DNA from: Salinispirillum marinum
GTDB taxonomy: Bacteria > Pseudomonadota > Gammaproteobacteria > Pseudomonadales > Natronospirillaceae
Assembly: GCF_042651565.1 (NCBI RefSeq)
Contig: NZ_JBHSDF010000004.1
Reading direction: 5' to 3' (one strand)
Length of the DNA stretch: 64,000 nucleotides
A program made the position numbers and the translations under genes. Below the pieces are notes generated by a model. That model made no database searches. It was not told where the DNA came from and saw nothing but the letters and a program-made list of their open reading frames with translations. Shown piece by piece: positions 25,761-34,950 of the stretch; positions within the stretch are counted from its first letter, which is position 1, and every line of letters begins with the position of its first letter.

Positions 25761-27265
25761 GTGCCAATAATTTCCAGGAGCCGATCATCTCGATTTTTCG
25801 CCATAGGGCGTTTGCCAGCCCGCGTTTGCAAACCGTGCTATTGTTTCAAGTAACTCTACCTGTTCTTGTGCTACTGGCCGCGCTGCTGGCCGTCGGCTTA
25901 CAGGTGATTGCCGACATCAGTGAACAGCGGCTACAGCGAGACTTGCGACAAGTCGCCCGCGCCATACACCTTCCTGTGTCAGAAGCACTCGCACGCGAGG
26001 ATTTGGATCAGGTGCAGGCCAGTGTCGCCTCTGTTTTCGACATCAATGAAGTGTTTGGCGCCTATTTATTCGACCGCTCCGGTACTCGATTGGTGAGCTT
26101 TGGTGCAGTTAACCCAACGCGGGAGCAAACCACCGAAGCCCTCGAACTGACAGAACAAGGCGAGTTCGCCCAGTATGAACGCATCCGTGGTGAATCGGTT
26201 TATTCGTTTTTCCTACCGTTATTCACCGCGACCGGCCAACCCAACGGTTTCCTTCAGGTTACCCGCTTACGCTCGGACATTGAACAAGAGCTAAGAACCT
26301 TGAATTGGCACGCCTGGCTGGCCTATGCGGTCGTGTCTCTGCTAATTGTGGCAACGGTCATCAGCACCCACCAATGGCGAGTGGGGCAACCGTTAAACGC
26401 ACTGATCCAAAGCATGCGTGCCGTTGCGCAGGGTGACCGACAACACCGGGCCGAAGCCCTAGGGCCGCGTGAAATGTGCGAATTGAGCCAAACCTTCAAC
26501 CGTACCTTAGATGCCCTAGCCGAATCAGAGCAACAAGCCGAGCAGCAGCGAAAGGCGCGCAGTGTGATGGCCGAACGCCTCCGCCAGCACGAAACCTTGG
26601 CGGCACTTGGTCAACTATCAGCCGGTGTGGCTCATGAATTGGGTGCACCTTTAACTGTGGTTGATGGTCGGGCGCGACGCTTACTGAAGCGCTTACCAAA
26701 CCCGGAAGACCAGCAGGAATTAACCGATATTCGTCAGCAAGTACAGCGCATGACCGATATCGTGCGGCAGTTACTCTCTTATGGTCGTTCGACCGGGCAA
26801 GCCTTCAAAGAGATTCCGGTGACTGACTGGGTAGACCAATGCCTGCATCAGTATGCACAGCCCGAACCTGAGGTACAGGTTTCTGGCGGGCCAGACGTTA
26901 CCGTCCTTGGCGATACCCTTGGGCTGGGTCAAGCACTGGGAAACTTAATTCAAAACGCACAACAGGCGCCGAATTGCACTCGTGTGCAAATCCATTGGCG
27001 TGTTGCCGATAACTTGCTTGAGCTAAGCATAGACGACGATGGCGACGGTATTCCAAGTGCGCTTACAGAGCGCATTTTTGACCCTTTTTTCACCACCAAA
27101 CAACCGGGACAAGGAACGGGACTGGGCCTCGCCATCGTTACCCGAGTACTGCGCGAGCATCAAGGAAGCATTACGGTGCACACCCATGAACTCGGCGGTA
27201 CACAGTTTCGCCTCCGATTACCGCTTTCAACAACAGAAGGCTATCATGACCTCAACCAACACTGA
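25742..27265 (+). CDS. sensor histidine kinase of an NtrC-type two-component system
   Basis: The protein has TM1 (VLLFQVTLPVLVLLAALLAVG), an extracytoplasmic domain of about 140 residues, TM2 (WLAYAVVSLLIVATVIS), a HAMP segment, and a kinase core with H-box LSAGVAHELGAPLTVV, N-box NLIQNAQQA, and G-boxes DDDGDGIPS and GQGTGLGLAIV. It would phosphorylate the overlapping response regulator. The start is uncertain: the ATG at 25742 lies inside an inverted repeat and lacks an RBS, while a good AGGAG at 25776-25780 is followed in frame only by ATC (25784, 25787) or ATT (25793) codons. Starting there would give MISIFRHRAFASP or similar, a normal kinase N terminus. Confidence 0.85.
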   Translation: MCHFDACANNFQEPIISIFRHRAFASPRLQTVLLFQVTLPVLVLLAALLAVGLQVIADISEQRLQRDLRQVARAIHLPVSEALAREDLDQVQASVASVFDINEVFGAYLFDRSGTRLVSFGAVNPTREQTTEALELTEQGEFAQYERIRGESVYSFFLPLFTATGQPNGFLQVTRLRSDIEQELRTLNWHAWLAYAVVSLLIVATVISTHQWRVGQPLNALIQSMRAVAQGDRQHRAEALGPREMCELSQTFNRTLDALAESEQQAEQQRKARSVMAERLRQHETLAALGQLSAGVAHELGAPLTVVDGRARRLLKRLPNPEDQQELTDIRQQVQRMTDIVRQLLSYGRSTGQAFKEIPVTDWVDQCLHQYAQPEPEVQVSGGPDVTVLGDTLGLGQALGNLIQNAQQAPNCTRVQIHWRVADNLLELSIDDDGDGIPSALTERIFDPFFTTKQPGQGTGLGLAIVTRVLREHQGSITVHTHELGGTQFRLRLPLSTTEGYHDLNQH

Positions 27266-28670
27266 TCTCCACATATTGATCGTGGAAGACGACGCCGCCT
27301 TGGCACGCCTGATCGGCGAAGAACTTGATGGTGCAGGCTATACCGTCAGCATCACCCATTCCGTGCACGAAGCCCGGAAAAGTCTGCAGACACAATCGAT
27401 TGACTTATTGGTTACCGACCTCCATCTGCCCGACGGGCATGGCATGGACTTGGTATCCGAGCACACCAGCCAAAAAGCAGATACGTCTCACACCAGCGCT
27501 CCGGCATGCATCGTCATTACTGCCTTTGGCAGTGTCCGGCAGGCGGTCGAAGCGTTGCAAAACGGTGCTGATGATTTTTTAACCAAACCCTTGGATATGG
27601 ATCATTTCTTGTTGACCGTCCATCGAGTACTGCAACATCGGCGCCTAGAGGACGAAGTGAGGCAGTATCGGTCGCTGTCGCAAGATACGGGCTTTCACGG
27701 CCTACTCGGACAAAGCAAAGCCATGCGGCAATTATTTGACCAAATTCGAGTCATTGGACGAGCTCAGGGCCCCGTGCTGATTCATGGTGAGAGCGGTACG
27801 GGCAAGGAATTAGTGGCACAGGCGTTGGTGGCCGAAAGCGACCGTGCACAGGCTCCTTACTTGATTGTCAATTGCGCTGGCATACCGGCTGAGCTGCTGG
27901 AAAGTGAGTTTTTTGGCCACGCCGCCGGAGCGTTCACTGGGGCACGTAAAGCGCGTAAGGGACTATTGCAGGAAGCGCATGGCGGCACCCTGCTGTTGGA
28001 TGAAATTGGCGAAATGCCCCTGTCTTTGCAGGCCAAACTACTGCGTGCGCTGCAAGATGGTTCTATTCGCCCCGTCGGACAAGACCATGAGGAACATGTT
28101 GACGTGCGCATCATAGCCGCCACCCACCGGGATCTGCATGCTCAGGTTGCCGCTGGCGATTTCCGGGAAGACCTCTATTACCGACTTGAGACGTTTGCGC
28201 TGCATGTGCCACCCTTGCGTGATCGTGATGAAGACCGCGTCTGGCTGGCCCAACGCTTTCTGCACCAACTCATGGTGAATCAAGGCCGCCGTGACATCGC
28301 ATTTTCCCCGGCGACGCTGAGGGTTCTGCAACATTACGACTTCCCCGGTAATGTGCGCGAACTGCAAAATGCCGTAGAGCGAGCTTTGGCATTCTGTCAA
28401 AACGGCCGCATTGAACCGGAGGACTTACCCAAGCGCATGAATCAAACGTCCGACCGATCTAGGCCGCAGAGTAGCCATGTTGCAACCCATAGCGCAGCTA
28501 CCTCGACCTCAGATAGCGCGCTACTGGCGGGCCCGGTGTTACCCACGCTGGAAGAACTGCAAGCACGCTATGTACGTATGGTGTTAGACGAAGTAAGTGG
28601 GAACAAACGCCGTGCCGCAGCCTTACTCGGAATAGGCCGCCGCACGCTGTACCGTTGGTTGGAGCCCTAA
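27246..28670 (+). CDS. NtrC-family sigma-54-dependent response regulator
   Basis: The 474 aa protein has a receiver domain (LHILIVEDDAALARL, phospho-acceptor Asp in LLVTDLHLPDG, Lys in DFLTKPLD), a sigma-54 AAA+ domain with Walker A GESGTGKE, the GAFTGA sigma-contact loop (AAGAFTGARKA) and Walker B LLLDEIGEMP, and a C-terminal Fis-type HTH (VSGNKRRAAALLGIGRRTLYRWL). The GAFTGA loop indicates real activation of sigma-54 polymerase. It starts 20 nt inside the kinase gene, after GAAGG, so translation is coupled. Its probable target is the divergent DUF4168 gene. Confidence 0.95.
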   Translation: MTSTNTDLHILIVEDDAALARLIGEELDGAGYTVSITHSVHEARKSLQTQSIDLLVTDLHLPDGHGMDLVSEHTSQKADTSHTSAPACIVITAFGSVRQAVEALQNGADDFLTKPLDMDHFLLTVHRVLQHRRLEDEVRQYRSLSQDTGFHGLLGQSKAMRQLFDQIRVIGRAQGPVLIHGESGTGKELVAQALVAESDRAQAPYLIVNCAGIPAELLESEFFGHAAGAFTGARKARKGLLQEAHGGTLLLDEIGEMPLSLQAKLLRALQDGSIRPVGQDHEEHVDVRIIAATHRDLHAQVAAGDFREDLYYRLETFALHVPPLRDRDEDRVWLAQRFLHQLMVNQGRRDIAFSPATLRVLQHYDFPGNVRELQNAVERALAFCQNGRIEPEDLPKRMNQTSDRSRPQSSHVATHSAATSTSDSALLAGPVLPTLEELQARYVRMVLDEVSGNKRRAAALLGIGRRTLYRWLEP

Positions 28671-29332
28671 GCGCTCATTTCACCAGCAATTTGCCGCAAG
28701 GCCTGCACAAACACATCGGTCGGCTGCCCGCCGGTGATGGCGTATTGGTTGTTAATGATGAAGGTCGGCACCGAGCTAACCCCCATACGCTGCAATTGGG
28801 CTTCTTCTTGGCGCACATCGTCGGCATATTGATCGGATGCCAACACCGCTTGCACGTCGTCCGCCACTAACCCGACCGACTCGGCTACCTGCTGCAACAC
28901 AACGAGGTCGTTCGGGTTTTCATGGCGCTGAAAATAGGCGCTGAACAGCGCTTGCTTCAACGCCGTTTGTTGTTCCGCGCCGTGGGTTTCACCCACCCAA
29001 CGCAACAGGCGATGCGCTTGAAAGGTGCCAAAAATACGCATATCGGGGCTGAAGTTGAAGGTAAATCCAGCCTTTTCACCCAGCGATGTGATGCGCGCCC
29101 GGTTGGCTTCACTGTCGGCTGCTGTGCTGCCATATTTGCGCGCCAGATGCTCACCCAGCTCCTCACCCTCGAACGCGATGTCCGGATTCAGCTCAAAGGG
29201 CAGCCATGAAACATCCGCCTGCACTTCATCCTTCAGGGTGGCTAAGGCTTGTTGCAAATGGGCGTAACCGATGGCACACCAAGGGCATACCACATCGGAA
29301 GCGATCTTGATGTCGATAACGGGGGTGGACAT
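28667..29332 (-). CDS. DsbA-family (FrnE-like) thiol oxidoreductase
   Basis: The 221 aa protein has the thioredoxin-like fold with inserted helical domain and the CPWC active site (IASDVVCPWCAIGYAHL) of FrnE/HCCA-isomerase-like proteins, and the cis-Pro region SSVPTFIINNQYAITGGQP. It has no signal peptide, so it acts in the cytoplasm, consistent with the FrnE group, which is linked to oxidative-stress protection. ATG 29332 is chosen since AGAGG lies upstream; a longer frame start at 29443 has no RBS. Its stop overlaps the convergent regulator stop by 4 nt. Confidence 0.9.
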   Translation of the reverse strand: MSTPVIDIKIASDVVCPWCAIGYAHLQQALATLKDEVQADVSWLPFELNPDIAFEGEELGEHLARKYGSTAADSEANRARITSLGEKAGFTFNFSPDMRIFGTFQAHRLLRWVGETHGAEQQTALKQALFSAYFQRHENPNDLVVLQQVAESVGLVADDVQAVLASDQYADDVRQEEAQLQRMGVSSVPTFIINNQYAITGGQPTDVFVQALRQIAGEMSA

Positions 29333-29381
29333 ATCTAACCTCTGATTTAAAAAGTACATGTATGCATACGGTAGGAATGGC

Positions 29382-30044
29382 TTAAGGCGACCACAATTGT
29401 ACGTCAGATAGCAACCAATAGGGGGCAGATGGAATGTCTTCACCCACGCGCTCGGTCACCCAGAGCAGCTTGGCTGTACCGCGCTGACCTTTCGTTTGGG
29501 CCGCCAATAGGGCATTCTGTCCCGGCCATGTGCGAAAAAAAGACGCTAAGGCCCATGGCTCCAGCCGTTCCGTGCGCCAATGGAACTGAACGTTCATGCG
29601 TGTGCAGTCACCCTCCGCACAGGTAATGCTGTCTAAACTGACCAGTCCGATTTGCGCCCAAGGTATTCCGCCTTCAGTTAGGGCCGTTAGCCCTTGTGTT
29701 GTCCAGGTATAGCGCCAGCCGGGTTCAGTACGCTGCACCACCGCGCCATTGATCACCACCGGAGCCGGTATACGGACCGCCACACGCTCGGCCCAGCCCG
29801 CATTGGCCAATGCATCATAGGCCGCAACTTCATCCACCAAACGCGCCGGTGTTTGCCAAGGTGTGGCCGCAAAAGGTCGGGCGTATGGACGCGCCAATTG
29901 CGCGCGCAATACGGGCTCCACGCGCAGCCACAATTGTTGGCGTTCGGTCGGGGTGATTTCGGCGCCCGCAAAACCAGCACTCACGCACAACAACAAAGTA
30001 AACCAGAATTTCGCTTGCGCCGGTGTCTTCAAAAGGAGAACCAT
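29382..30044 (-). CDS. exported protein of unknown function
   Basis: I do not recognise a family. The 220 aa product has an N-terminal signal-like segment (KFWFTLLLCVSAGFAGAE) and a mature domain rich in Trp and Arg, with one Cys pair (SITCAEGDCTRMNVQFHWR) that could form a disulfide. It looks periplasmic. It starts near the divergent rsmC gene and lies upstream of the FrnE-like gene on the same strand, with 49 nt between them; a shared transcript is possible. Confidence 0.65.
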   Translation of the reverse strand: MVLLLKTPAQAKFWFTLLLCVSAGFAGAEITPTERQQLWLRVEPVLRAQLARPYARPFAATPWQTPARLVDEVAAYDALANAGWAERVAVRIPAPVVINGAVVQRTEPGWRYTWTTQGLTALTEGGIPWAQIGLVSLDSITCAEGDCTRMNVQFHWRTERLEPWALASFFRTWPGQNALLAAQTKGQRGTAKLLWVTERVGEDIPSAPYWLLSDVQLWSP

Positions 30045-30115
30045 CTTTAGCCTTTAGGTTTATTGGGCAGAAAGGGTACAATGCCGCTCTTTCATCATCC
30101 CGTCCAGAGTCTGAT

Positions 30116-31123
30116 ATGTCGCCGTACAGTGAAGTGCTTTTGCGTTGGTTTCAACCCCATACGGCGGCCCAGTGTTTGTTGCTTAATTTACCCGACAGCG
30201 CCGTGGCAGAAGCCTGTATGCAGCGCCACCACAAGGTACAGCACGCGCATTTTGCGCGCGCGCAACATTTAGCACATGCGGCTCTAAACCTGCCTGAACT
30301 GATGTTCCCGCAAACAACATCAGCACTGACCGATGTGTACTGGGTGTGGCCAAAAGCCAAAGATGAAGCCCTGATGCTGTTGGCATGGCTGGCACCGCAA
30401 CTGGCGGACGATGGTCAGCTATGGATTGTTGGACACAATAAAGGTGGTATCAAATCGGCGCCCAAACTGTTGACCGAGCAAGGTTGGCAGGTGCAAAAAG
30501 TGGGCAGCGCCAAGCACTGTGCTCTGTTGCGAGTTCGCAAAGCCACCACGACGGCTGTTGAGGACTTTGATGTGAGCCGTTTTTGGAAAACCACATCCAT
30601 TCCTGACACAGCACTGTCGCTATGGACCCTGCCCGGTGTGTTTTGTCACGGCAAAATCGATCAGGGCAGTCGGATTTTTCTGCCACACTTGGCGGATTTG
30701 TCCGGACCGGTACTGGACTTCGGCTGTGGTGGCGGACTGTTAGCGGCGGTGGCGCAAACCCATAAACCCGCGTTAGAAGTCGTCGCCACCGACCACCATT
30801 GGCTGGCGGTATTAAGTGCTCAACGCACGGCCTCGGAGAATGGTTTGATCTACAAGGTGGTGTGGAGCGATGTATTAGATGAGGTGGAAGGACGATTCCG
30901 CACCCTGATTACCAACCCGCCCTTTCATACCGGCATTGCTACCGACTACGACATCACCCACCAGCTAATTGCCGGATCCAAAGATGTGCTGCTGCCCCGC
31001 GCCCGCTGGCTGGCCGTTGTGAATGCGCATCTGCCCTACGAACCTTGGTTAAAACAACACCTGAATAACCCGAAACGTATCGAGCACAAGAATGGGTTTG
31101 ATGTGTGGGAAGCGCAACGGTAG
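30116..31123 (+). CDS. rsmC: 16S rRNA m2G1207 methyltransferase
   Basis: RsmC methylates G1207 of 16S rRNA. The 335 aa protein (E. coli 343) has a degenerate N-terminal methyltransferase-like domain and a catalytic C-terminal domain with SAM-binding motif VLDFGCGGGLLAAVA and NPPFHTG (the NPPY-like motif of N2-guanine methyltransferases). ATG 30116 gives MSPYSEVLLRWF, matching the expected N terminus; the longer in-frame reading from 30023 overlaps the divergent gene. RlmG, a related enzyme, lies 4 kb downstream. Confidence 0.9.
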   Translation: MSPYSEVLLRWFQPHTAAQCLLLNLPDSAVAEACMQRHHKVQHAHFARAQHLAHAALNLPELMFPQTTSALTDVYWVWPKAKDEALMLLAWLAPQLADDGQLWIVGHNKGGIKSAPKLLTEQGWQVQKVGSAKHCALLRVRKATTTAVEDFDVSRFWKTTSIPDTALSLWTLPGVFCHGKIDQGSRIFLPHLADLSGPVLDFGCGGGLLAAVAQTHKPALEVVATDHHWLAVLSAQRTASENGLIYKVVWSDVLDEVEGRFRTLITNPPFHTGIATDYDITHQLIAGSKDVLLPRARWLAVVNAHLPYEPWLKQHLNNPKRIEHKNGFDVWEAQR

Positions 31124-31130
31124 GGCATTT

Positions 31131-31149
31131 TTAACAACGCCAGATTGAG
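31131..31149 (+). repeat. interspersed 19 bp motif, copy 1
   Basis: TTAACAACGCCAGATTGAG lies 8 nt after the rsmC stop, between convergent genes. The same sequence occurs at 55634-55652 and, with one change, at 49188-49206. GGC just upstream can pair with GCC inside the motif, presenting the TTAACAAC part in a loop. Confidence 0.7.
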
Positions 31150-31161
31150 CCAAGGAGATTT

Positions 31162-31914
31162 TTATTCGTAATCGTCGGTAAACGCATCCTCTACCAACAA
31201 GTACCCCTTACTGCGCACCGTCTTGATACGCCTGGGGTGATCAGGGTCATCACCCACTTTCGGTCGAATTCTGGATACGCGAACATCCACCGAGCGGTCT
31301 TGCCCATCGTATTCTATGCCCCGTAATGCGGTGAAGATTTCCTCTCGCGTAAGAATCTTGCCCGCATGGCTGCACAGCAACCAAAGCAGATCGAATTCCG
31401 CACTGGTTAAATCAATGGTTTCGCCCTTTAGCCAAGCCTCTCGCATGGTGTTGTCGATCACCAAATCGCCGAGATCGAGCCGTTCATGCAAATGCGTGGT
31501 GCGTTTGACATCCGGACTCGAGCGCCGCAGTACGGCCATCAAGCGTGCGCCCAGCAACCGCACCGAGGCTTTTTTAGAAATGAAGTCATCGGCCCCCATA
31601 TCCAAACCCATCACCTGATCCAACTCGTCCGCACGGCTGGAGAGGAGTATAAAGGCTCCGTCATAATGGGTCCGCGACAACTTACACAGGGTCAGCCCGT
31701 TGTCACCGGGCACATCGACATCGGCAATGACGGCATCCGGCACGCATTCTGCAATGATATTGAGCGCCGCACGGCCATCTTCTTCCTCTAATACGTCAAA
31801 TTGATGCGCCGCAAAATAGTCGGCCAAACGTCGACGATTGATAGCATCATGATCGACGATCAATACCGTTTTACCTTTCGACCGAACGGATCCTGCTTTG
31901 ACTGCCATGGTCAT
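31162..31914 (-). CDS. orphan OmpR-family response regulator
   Basis: The protein (about 250 aa) has a receiver domain (VLIVDHDAINRRRLADYF, Asp in AVIADVDVPGDNG, FISKKASVRLLGARL) and an OmpR-type winged helix (LDLGDLVIDNTMREAWLKG, EFDLLWLLCSHAGKILTREEI, RSVDVRVSRIRPKVGDD). No histidine kinase is adjacent, so the partner must be elsewhere. The start is unclear: ATGs at 31914 and 31908 and a GTG at 31932 are all possible, none with a strong RBS. Confidence 0.85.
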   Translation of the reverse strand: MTMAVKAGSVRSKGKTVLIVDHDAINRRRLADYFAAHQFDVLEEEDGRAALNIIAECVPDAVIADVDVPGDNGLTLCKLSRTHYDGAFILLSSRADELDQVMGLDMGADDFISKKASVRLLGARLMAVLRRSSPDVKRTTHLHERLDLGDLVIDNTMREAWLKGETIDLTSAEFDLLWLLCSHAGKILTREEIFTALRGIEYDGQDRSVDVRVSRIRPKVGDDPDHPRRIKTVRSKGYLLVEDAFTDDYE

Positions 31915-32044
31915 CAAGCTCTTTTGCCTCACGGAATGATTGCGTCACCCAGCCCTTCATAACGGGCACTCAGGTGCACTACCTCTGTCATTACTGTAGT
32001 CGGAACCCTGATCATTTGCGCAATTTCACACACAAAATTGTTCA

Positions 32045-32968
32045 CTACCATTTATGTGCTGGCGTAGCGACTGCCACCATCACAGACCCCACACTGCCAT
32101 AGATGCCGCCCGCTACGCTGGCGATATTGCTGATGAGCTGCACATGATGCTTGGCACAGGTATCCGCCAGCCGGCTGTAGGCCGGCAAAGCACGCAACTC
32201 GGCCAATGGCCCGGAATAGTTCACTGTCACCATGGGTGACAACAGCAACTCGGCGGTTATACGGCTTTCAACATGACTGAATACCGCATCAGCGGCGGCG
32301 GTAAAGCCGCGAATTTTCGCTACCTGTTCCGAGTTATCGTTAACCACGCAGAGTATGGGATGAATACCCAAGGTGTTGGCCACTAAGGCCTGGCTCCACT
32401 TAACCGAACGCTCGCCGCGCGTTTTTGAACGCTCCAGCGCTATCAAAGGACTGCGCGGTATAACATAGGTGTGCACTTTGGCCGACATGACATCCAAGGC
32501 GCGCCGCATGGCCACCGGGTCTTCATCGGTTTGCAATCGCCGCACCGTTTCTGCCGCCAGCAATGCCTGCCCGGCAAATACAGTGCGGCTGTCCATCACC
32601 CGAATGACGGCTTTGCGGGTGGGCGTCATACGCCGGGTAACGGTCGAGGCCGCTTCGTTCGCGTGATCATAGGTCAGGCCTTGTCCACGATTGACGGTTT
32701 GTATCCAAATGTAATCGTATCCATCATCCACCAATTGCCAGAGCAGGCTCTGGAAAGCCTCTACGGATGGCGCGGAAGTGGTGACCGAATGTTTGCGGGT
32801 CAACCGACCGGACTCAAACAACGCCAACGCTTGTTGATCATGACAAGGATCGGAAAACGGCTCTCCATCGATTTCAATACCAATGGGCACTTGGTAAATG
32901 TGAAAATCACGCATGAATTGTGGTGGCAACGCACACACTGAATCGACAACCAAGGCAACCTTTGGCAT
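32045..32968 (-). CDS. DegV-family fatty-acid-binding protein
   Basis: The 307 aa protein is a DegV protein, a family that binds fatty acyl groups and in other bacteria feeds a fatty-acid kinase. It has the N-terminal KVALVVDSVCALPPQ, the TSAPSVEAFQSLLWQL region and the DSRTVFAGQALLA segment. The fatty-acid kinase FakA is not present nearby. ATG 32968 is supported by AAAGGAG 8 nt upstream; a longer frame start at 33013 has no RBS. A 9 bp inverted repeat lies just upstream. Confidence 0.85.
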   Translation of the reverse strand: MPKVALVVDSVCALPPQFMRDFHIYQVPIGIEIDGEPFSDPCHDQQALALFESGRLTRKHSVTTSAPSVEAFQSLLWQLVDDGYDYIWIQTVNRGQGLTYDHANEAASTVTRRMTPTRKAVIRVMDSRTVFAGQALLAAETVRRLQTDEDPVAMRRALDVMSAKVHTYVIPRSPLIALERSKTRGERSVKWSQALVANTLGIHPILCVVNDNSEQVAKIRGFTAAADAVFSHVESRITAELLLSPMVTVNYSGPLAELRALPAYSRLADTCAKHHVQLISNIASVAGGIYGSVGSVMVAVATPAHKW

Positions 32969-33255
32969 AGCGGATCTCCTTTCTGATGTTTCTTTCGGGC
33001 GTGGCAACCACATGAAACATCACATTTTTGTAAGATTTTGCAAGAAGAATAGCGGACTATCCTAACCATGGGTATAGCCTACCCAAGATGAACAGTGATC
33101 ATTTTTTACAAACGGCGCAAAATAGCAGGTTGACTGCCAGCCGCGTGTAAAGTGCAGAGGCCTGTCCGACCGCAGTAGCAGAAATCGTTCCACAATATTG
33201 GCATAATGTCAGCACTGACTCTCTTTGTTCTTCTTACGTAATAGGCCTGTCGACC
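32969..33255. promoter_or_regulatory. divergent intergenic region with a 9 bp inverted repeat
   Basis: Between the divergent degV-like and SCO1 genes. TGATGTTTC (32984-32992) and GAAACATCA (33014-33022) form a perfect 9 bp inverted repeat about 15 bp before the degV-like start, a candidate operator or leader hairpin. The rest includes AT-rich promoter-like sequence but no clear ORF. Confidence 0.4.
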
Positions 33256-33852
33256 ATGAAACTGAATCGCATCCATCTTTCCGTCCTTTTGCTATTGTGT
33301 TTGGTCGTCCTCATGGCCGTGTTACCCATTATGTCGTTGCGTGACCGCAGCACCCCCGCCAACCCGATGTATGAACATTTGGGTGGTAATTTTGAACTGC
33401 AAAGTCTGAACGGTCCGGTGCAGCTATCGGACTACGAGGGTAAAGCCGTCATGTTGTTTTTTGGCTTTACGCAGTGCCCGGATATTTGCCCCACCAGCAT
33501 GGCGGTGATGCGCCAAGTCTTTGCCGCGTTACCCGAGCAACAACGAGACAACGTACAAGGTATTTTTATCAGTGTAGACCCTGAGCGCGACGACGTGCAG
33601 CGCCTGCACGATTACACCCAGTTTTTTGATCCGCGCATTGTTGGGATCACCGGCACCAAGGCAGAGATCGACGCCGTTACCCGCCAATATGCCGCCAGTT
33701 ATCATTTCGAAGAATCCGACTCCGCCATGGGGTACATGGTGCAACACACAGCACGCACCTATGTAATTGACCGGCAAGGCCGCATTCATGATCTGATCAG
33801 CCATGAAGCACCCTACACCGAGCTTTTAGCGGCCGTTAGCAAAGTTTTGTGA
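33256..33852 (+). CDS. SCO1/SenC copper chaperone
   Basis: The 198 aa protein has an N-terminal membrane anchor (LSVLLLLCLVVLMAVLPI) and a thioredoxin-like periplasmic domain with the copper motif CPDIC (FGFTQCPDICPTSM) and the conserved His in VQHTARTYVIDRQG. SCO proteins deliver copper to cytochrome c oxidase or work as thiol-redox partners. VDPERDD and YxVDHTA-like context support the assignment. No oxidase genes are in the window. ATG 33256 gives the hydrophobic anchor at once. Confidence 0.92.
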   Translation: MKLNRIHLSVLLLLCLVVLMAVLPIMSLRDRSTPANPMYEHLGGNFELQSLNGPVQLSDYEGKAVMLFFGFTQCPDICPTSMAVMRQVFAALPEQQRDNVQGIFISVDPERDDVQRLHDYTQFFDPRIVGITGTKAEIDAVTRQYAASYHFEESDSAMGYMVQHTARTYVIDRQGRIHDLISHEAPYTELLAAVSKVL

Positions 33853-33986
33853 TGCTGATCACATTTAGTGTTGCGGAGTCGTAGCCTAACGCGCAGGTCT
33901 GGTGCAAAATGCAAAGCTTACCCGATTCAGCGTCGTCCAATTTCGTGCGGCGCGTTTCTACCCACAGACTCATGAAGGATTATTCC

Positions 33987-34928
33987 ATGAAGACAAATGC
34001 ACGCACCTTGGCCCTAATCAGCCTGACTGCTCTTGCCGCCCACAGCACAGCGCTGACCCCAGAAGCTGAGGCAAACTACGGAACACAAAGCCTTGGCACG
34101 GCTGCCGATGATCAAGTGATGGTTATGGTGCGCGCGGGTGGCGACTATGACATGAGCATGCACAGCGTACCGGACACCGACATGTACTGCTCCGGTTATG
34201 TGTCTGAGGCACCGGATGCTGTGATCTCCGTTCCTGCGAATGCACAATCGCAAATCTATTTCGCTACCTATTCCGGTGATGACAGCACCTTGGTGGTGAT
34301 GGACCCGAACGGAAAGATTTACTGCAACGACGACGCCGATGGCCGTGGCTTGAATGCCGGTGTCGAAATGCCGGTTGTACCCGGTGATTATTCGGTGTGG
34401 GTGGGCATTCACTACCCCGGTGATTACCCCGAAACCGCCGTTCGTGTGGCCTATACTTCACCCATGATGGCGCAGAAGCCTGGCGTATCCTTAGCCATAG
34501 ATTGGGAGGCAGAGCCCACGTTTGAACACTACACCCTTGCCGCAGGTTTTGGCCCTAATCCCATTGAACTGGAATTGATTGCGGGTGGTACCGATACGGT
34601 ACCCAGCTCTATCGGCTCAAGCTGTTATGGCAACATCTACGGCGCGGCACCGGATGTGACCGTCGAATATTCCGGCGTCGGTGCGCTGCATTTTTCTGCC
34701 ACCTCCGACAGCGACCTCACTCTGGTTATTCGCAGCCCCGATGATGTTTGGTACTGCAATGATGACTATGAAGGTTTGAACCCCGGCCTCTCCATTGAAT
34801 CTGCCGCCGCCGGACGCTACGCCGTTTGGGTTGGCACCTACGGTGATGATGAACCCGACGCGGTGCTGCAAATCAGCGAAGTCAGCCCCTTCCAAAGTGC
34901 TGCCGGTAGTCGCCGCAAAGGCAACTGA
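33987..34928 (+). CDS. exported protein with two tandem copies of a Cys-containing beta domain
   Basis: The 313 aa product starts with a signal peptide (RTLALISLTALAAHSTA). Two similar segments of about 110 residues (about 41-158 and 190-300) follow. Each has a Cys (C68, C213), a strand ending in TLVV or TLVI, then YCNDD (112-116, 256-260; C113, C257), a GLN loop, and VWVGIHY/VWVGTY about 25 residues later. The architecture resembles small beta-sandwich domains such as PPC, and each Cys pair could be a disulfide. The Asp-rich NDD-DGRGLN loop could bind Ca2+. No catalytic domain is attached. I recognise no named family. Confidence 0.7.
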   Translation: MKTNARTLALISLTALAAHSTALTPEAEANYGTQSLGTAADDQVMVMVRAGGDYDMSMHSVPDTDMYCSGYVSEAPDAVISVPANAQSQIYFATYSGDDSTLVVMDPNGKIYCNDDADGRGLNAGVEMPVVPGDYSVWVGIHYPGDYPETAVRVAYTSPMMAQKPGVSLAIDWEAEPTFEHYTLAAGFGPNPIELELIAGGTDTVPSSIGSSCYGNIYGAAPDVTVEYSGVGALHFSATSDSDLTLVIRSPDDVWYCNDDYEGLNPGLSIESAAAGRYAVWVGTYGDDEPDAVLQISEVSPFQSAAGSRRKGN

Positions 34929-34950
34929 GGCCTGAGGCCAACGGTTATAA

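Noticed and set aside
31131..31149. Integron attC-like site
   Set aside because: TAACAAC resembles one half of an attC end, but no GTTRRRY partner at suitable distance and no integrase in the window.
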